From assembly GCA_003241475.1 (NCBI GenBank), contig QFQB01000043.1:1-15279 (forward strand): a DNA stretch of 15,279 bases, written 5' to 3'. A model generated the notes under the pieces. It saw nothing but the letters and a program-made list of their open reading frames with translations. It did no database searches and was not told the origin of the DNA. Position numbers and translations under genes: made by a program. Below, piece by piece: positions 13,911-15,279 of the stretch (within the stretch, counting starts at the first letter, position 1; each line of letters opens with the position of its first letter). Origin of the DNA: Micavibrio aeruginosavorus (GTDB lineage: Bacteria; Pseudomonadota; Alphaproteobacteria; Micavibrionales; Micavibrionaceae).

Positions 13911-15010
13911 GCCGTAGCCTTTTCATAGGCGGACAATGTGCCGCGCGCCAACTCATCCCACGAAAATCCTGCCGCAAAGTCACGGGCTTTTATCCGTTGG
14001 GCATCATCGACCGCCGGAAGACGCGCCGCTATTTCCGAAGCCGCTTTTTCCGCATCCGCACAATTCAGGCAAAGCCCAACGCCGGATTGAGCGATCAATT
14101 CGGAAAAAGACTCATTTCCTTCTACGAATGGAATTATGCCCACCGTCATGGCTTCGAGCATAGACATGCCGAAACCCTCGAACGTTGAGGCCGAAAGGAA
14201 ATAGCCACAGCGCATAGCGATCTGTTTCATAGTGTTTCGATCTGCAGCGCCGTGGAAGGACACAGCATCCGTTATGCCAAGATCGGCGGCTTTTTTTTGC
14301 AACTCTTCAATCGTCACATCCCAAGCCGGACCTATAATGTGCAGGCTCCCCTGCACGCCATGCTTGGTTTTCAAATGAGAAAAGACCTCAATGACGCGCT
14401 CCACATGCTTGTGTTCCGCAAGCCGCCCGATGTAGAGAAAATCCTTGCCGTTTGAAATTTCCGTCCCCAGCGGTTCGATCGCATTGGGCTGCAGAACGAT
14501 GTTCTTGTTCAATTTTTTGAACGTGTCCATGTCATTTTGGCTGATAGCAAAAATCGTCTTATAGCCTAGAGACGAAATACGCGTAATGACGTTGAAATAA
14601 ATATCCTTAATGAGCGAAAAATCCTTGGTATGGAAAAACCCGCCGTGCGTCGTTGCAAAACACGGCGTTTTCGTCAGGATGCCGATCCACGCCGCGTAGT
14701 CATAGAACATATCCGTATTATGGACATGCACAATGTCATACTTTGTAAAGAACAGCGGCGAAATTTTCGGAATGAAAAAACGGCGGCGCCCCCAGAACCC
14801 TACCCGCTTGACCGAAATGCCGTCAATCACGGACTGATCCGGCAAAGCAACTCCATCACCATGAAACACCTGATTAAGCGTCAGGATTTCCGGTGCATGA
14901 CCCATCGATTTTTGATGCGCCGCCATGCTTTTGACGTAGCTTTCCAATCCGCCGATAGCGGGGTCGTACTGGCGGACGACATGCAGAATTTTCATGGGCT
15001 TTTGCGTCAT
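13907..15010 (-). CDS. gumH: GumH/AceC-like alpha-mannosyltransferase (GT4)
   Basis: In xanthan and acetan synthesis, GumH and AceC transfer mannose from GDP-Man, alpha-1,3, onto the lipid-linked cellobiose. This 367-aa protein aligns with Xanthomonas GumH, recalled from memory, along the N-terminal half: KILHVVRQYDPAIGGLE (7-23) against a VVHVVRQFHPSIGGME-like start; ILTLNQVF; GISVKRVGFWG; IVHVHNTDMFYDY (93-105) against VVHLHGIDFFYDY; and the very specific THGGFFHT (121-128). The C-domain has LYIGRLAEHK (192-201) and the retaining GT4 EX7E motif, EGFGMSMLE, with Glu278 and Glu286. ATG 15010 is chosen; it is eight bases after the preceding stop, with GAAAGA upstream. ATG 14995 is also possible, and TTG 15022 overlaps the preceding stop. 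Acceptor identity is inferred from family. Confidence 0.87.
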   Translation of the reverse strand: MTQKPMKILHVVRQYDPAIGGLESYVKSMAAHQKSMGHAPEILTLNQVFHGDGVALPDQSVIDGISVKRVGFWGRRRFFIPKISPLFFTKYDIVHVHNTDMFYDYAAWIGILTKTPCFATTHGGFFHTKDFSLIKDIYFNVITRISSLGYKTIFAISQNDMDTFKKLNKNIVLQPNAIEPLGTEISNGKDFLYIGRLAEHKHVERVIEVFSHLKTKHGVQGSLHIIGPAWDVTIEELQKKAADLGITDAVSFHGAADRNTMKQIAMRCGYFLSASTFEGFGMSMLEAMTVGIIPFVEGNESFSELIAQSGVGLCLNCADAEKAASEIAARLPAVDDAQRIKARDFAAGFSWDELARGTLSAYEKATA

Positions 15011-15018
15011 ATAATCTT

Positions 15019-15279
15019 TCAATAACGAAGTTTGAGAGAAGGCGCGATTGTCTCGGCCGCCTTTTCAGGATTTTTGTAGTCAACAACAATGCCAATGCCC
15101 TTTTCACGGACAAATGCTTCAGCCAAGCCGCCTTCTTGAACCACCGGCGTTAGACCACGTGCGACGGCTTTCTCCACGATGGCAACATCGTCTTTTGCTT
15201 GCGATAGGAAGTAACCGCTCAGGGTTTCTATCTTATCCATTTTGTCTGCATCAACCAAAGAGACCTTCCCGAATTCACG
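15019..15279 (-). CDS. Probable glycosyltransferase, C-terminal fragment (GT-B/GT4-like)
   Basis: The frame is open to the right edge, so the start lies beyond the window; 86 residues are visible. The stretch GYFLSQAK, then IVEKAVARGLTPVV, GIGIVVDYKNPEKAAETIA parallels the end of the neighbouring GT4 protein (GYFLSAST, MLEAMTVGIIPFV, GVGLCLNCADAEKAASEIA), so a GT4-like nucleotide-sugar-binding domain is likely. It is three residues shorter than the neighbour across the EX7E site and I see no first Glu. It ends in LKLRY soon after, without the usual long C-terminal helix. It may be a backbone glycosyltransferase of the same pathway. The stop TGA overlaps the possible TTG start of the next gene, so the genes are in one operon. 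Confidence 0.55.
   Translation of the reverse strand, partial: REFGKVSLVDADKMDKIETLSGYFLSQAKDDVAIVEKAVARGLTPVVQEGGLAEAFVREKGIGIVVDYKNPEKAAETIAPSLKLRY

Noticed and set aside
15011..15022. TTG start at 15022 for the mannosyltransferase
   Set aside because: The ATG at 15010 has a usable GAAAGA before it and is closer to the start of GumH homology; TTG merely overlaps the preceding stop.
1..15279. Mobile elements, CRISPR arrays, tRNA or rRNA genes
   Set aside because: No transposase-like frame, terminal inverted repeat, regularly spaced repeat or cloverleaf-like sequence was noticed; genes are packed and in frame throughout.

Overview
ORGANISM. The window looks like chromosomal DNA from a Gram-negative alphaproteobacterium of roughly balanced GC content (inference). 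Support comes from the left-end gene order (ETF-ubiquinone oxidoreductase, TPR lipoprotein, ispE), from two lipobox proteins, and from an outer-membrane barrel of the BBP2 type next to a polysaccharide exporter. The sequence alone does not fix the genus. No tRNA, rRNA, CRISPR array or insertion sequence was seen.

LAYOUT. (1) 1-4359 (+) is housekeeping DNA. It holds the C-terminal half of ETF-QO (cut by the window edge), a 595-aa TPR lipoprotein, ispE (non-mevalonate isoprenoid pathway) and a small secreted TPR protein with its own promoter. A strong intrinsic terminator at 4330-4359 closes the block. (2) 4360-4515 is the only sizeable spacer and probably carries the promoter of the next operon. 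(3) 4516-10571 (+) is an exopolysaccharide operon: a BBP2-type outer-membrane barrel, a short OPX lipoprotein (GumB/Wza type), a GumC/Wzc-type co-polymerase with a C-terminal kinase-like domain, a GumK-like glucuronosyltransferase (GT70), and a secreted GH5 glycanase. (4) 10568-15279 (-) is a converging operon entering from the right edge. In transcription order it holds the C-terminus of a probable glycosyltransferase, a GumH/AceC-like GT4 mannosyltransferase, a GumE-like Wzy polymerase, and two membrane acyltransferases of the acyltransferase-3 family. The two operons meet tail to tail with their stop codons interlocked in one CTAG.

HOW IT WORKS TOGETHER. The set reads as a Wzx/Wzy-dependent system related to xanthan and acetan. 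A lipid-linked glucose disaccharide would receive an alpha-mannose (GumH-like) and a glucuronic acid (GumK-like), be acylated by the two membrane acyltransferases, be polymerised by the Wzy protein, and leave through the co-polymerase, OPX protein and barrel. The initiating phosphoglycosyltransferase, the flippase and any pyruvyl transferase are not here and would be expected beyond the right edge. Three things differ from the classical gum cluster: the short OPX has a dedicated barrel neighbour; the co-polymerase has a fused but apparently degenerate tyrosine-kinase domain; and a GH5 beta-glycanase is tightly linked to gumK.
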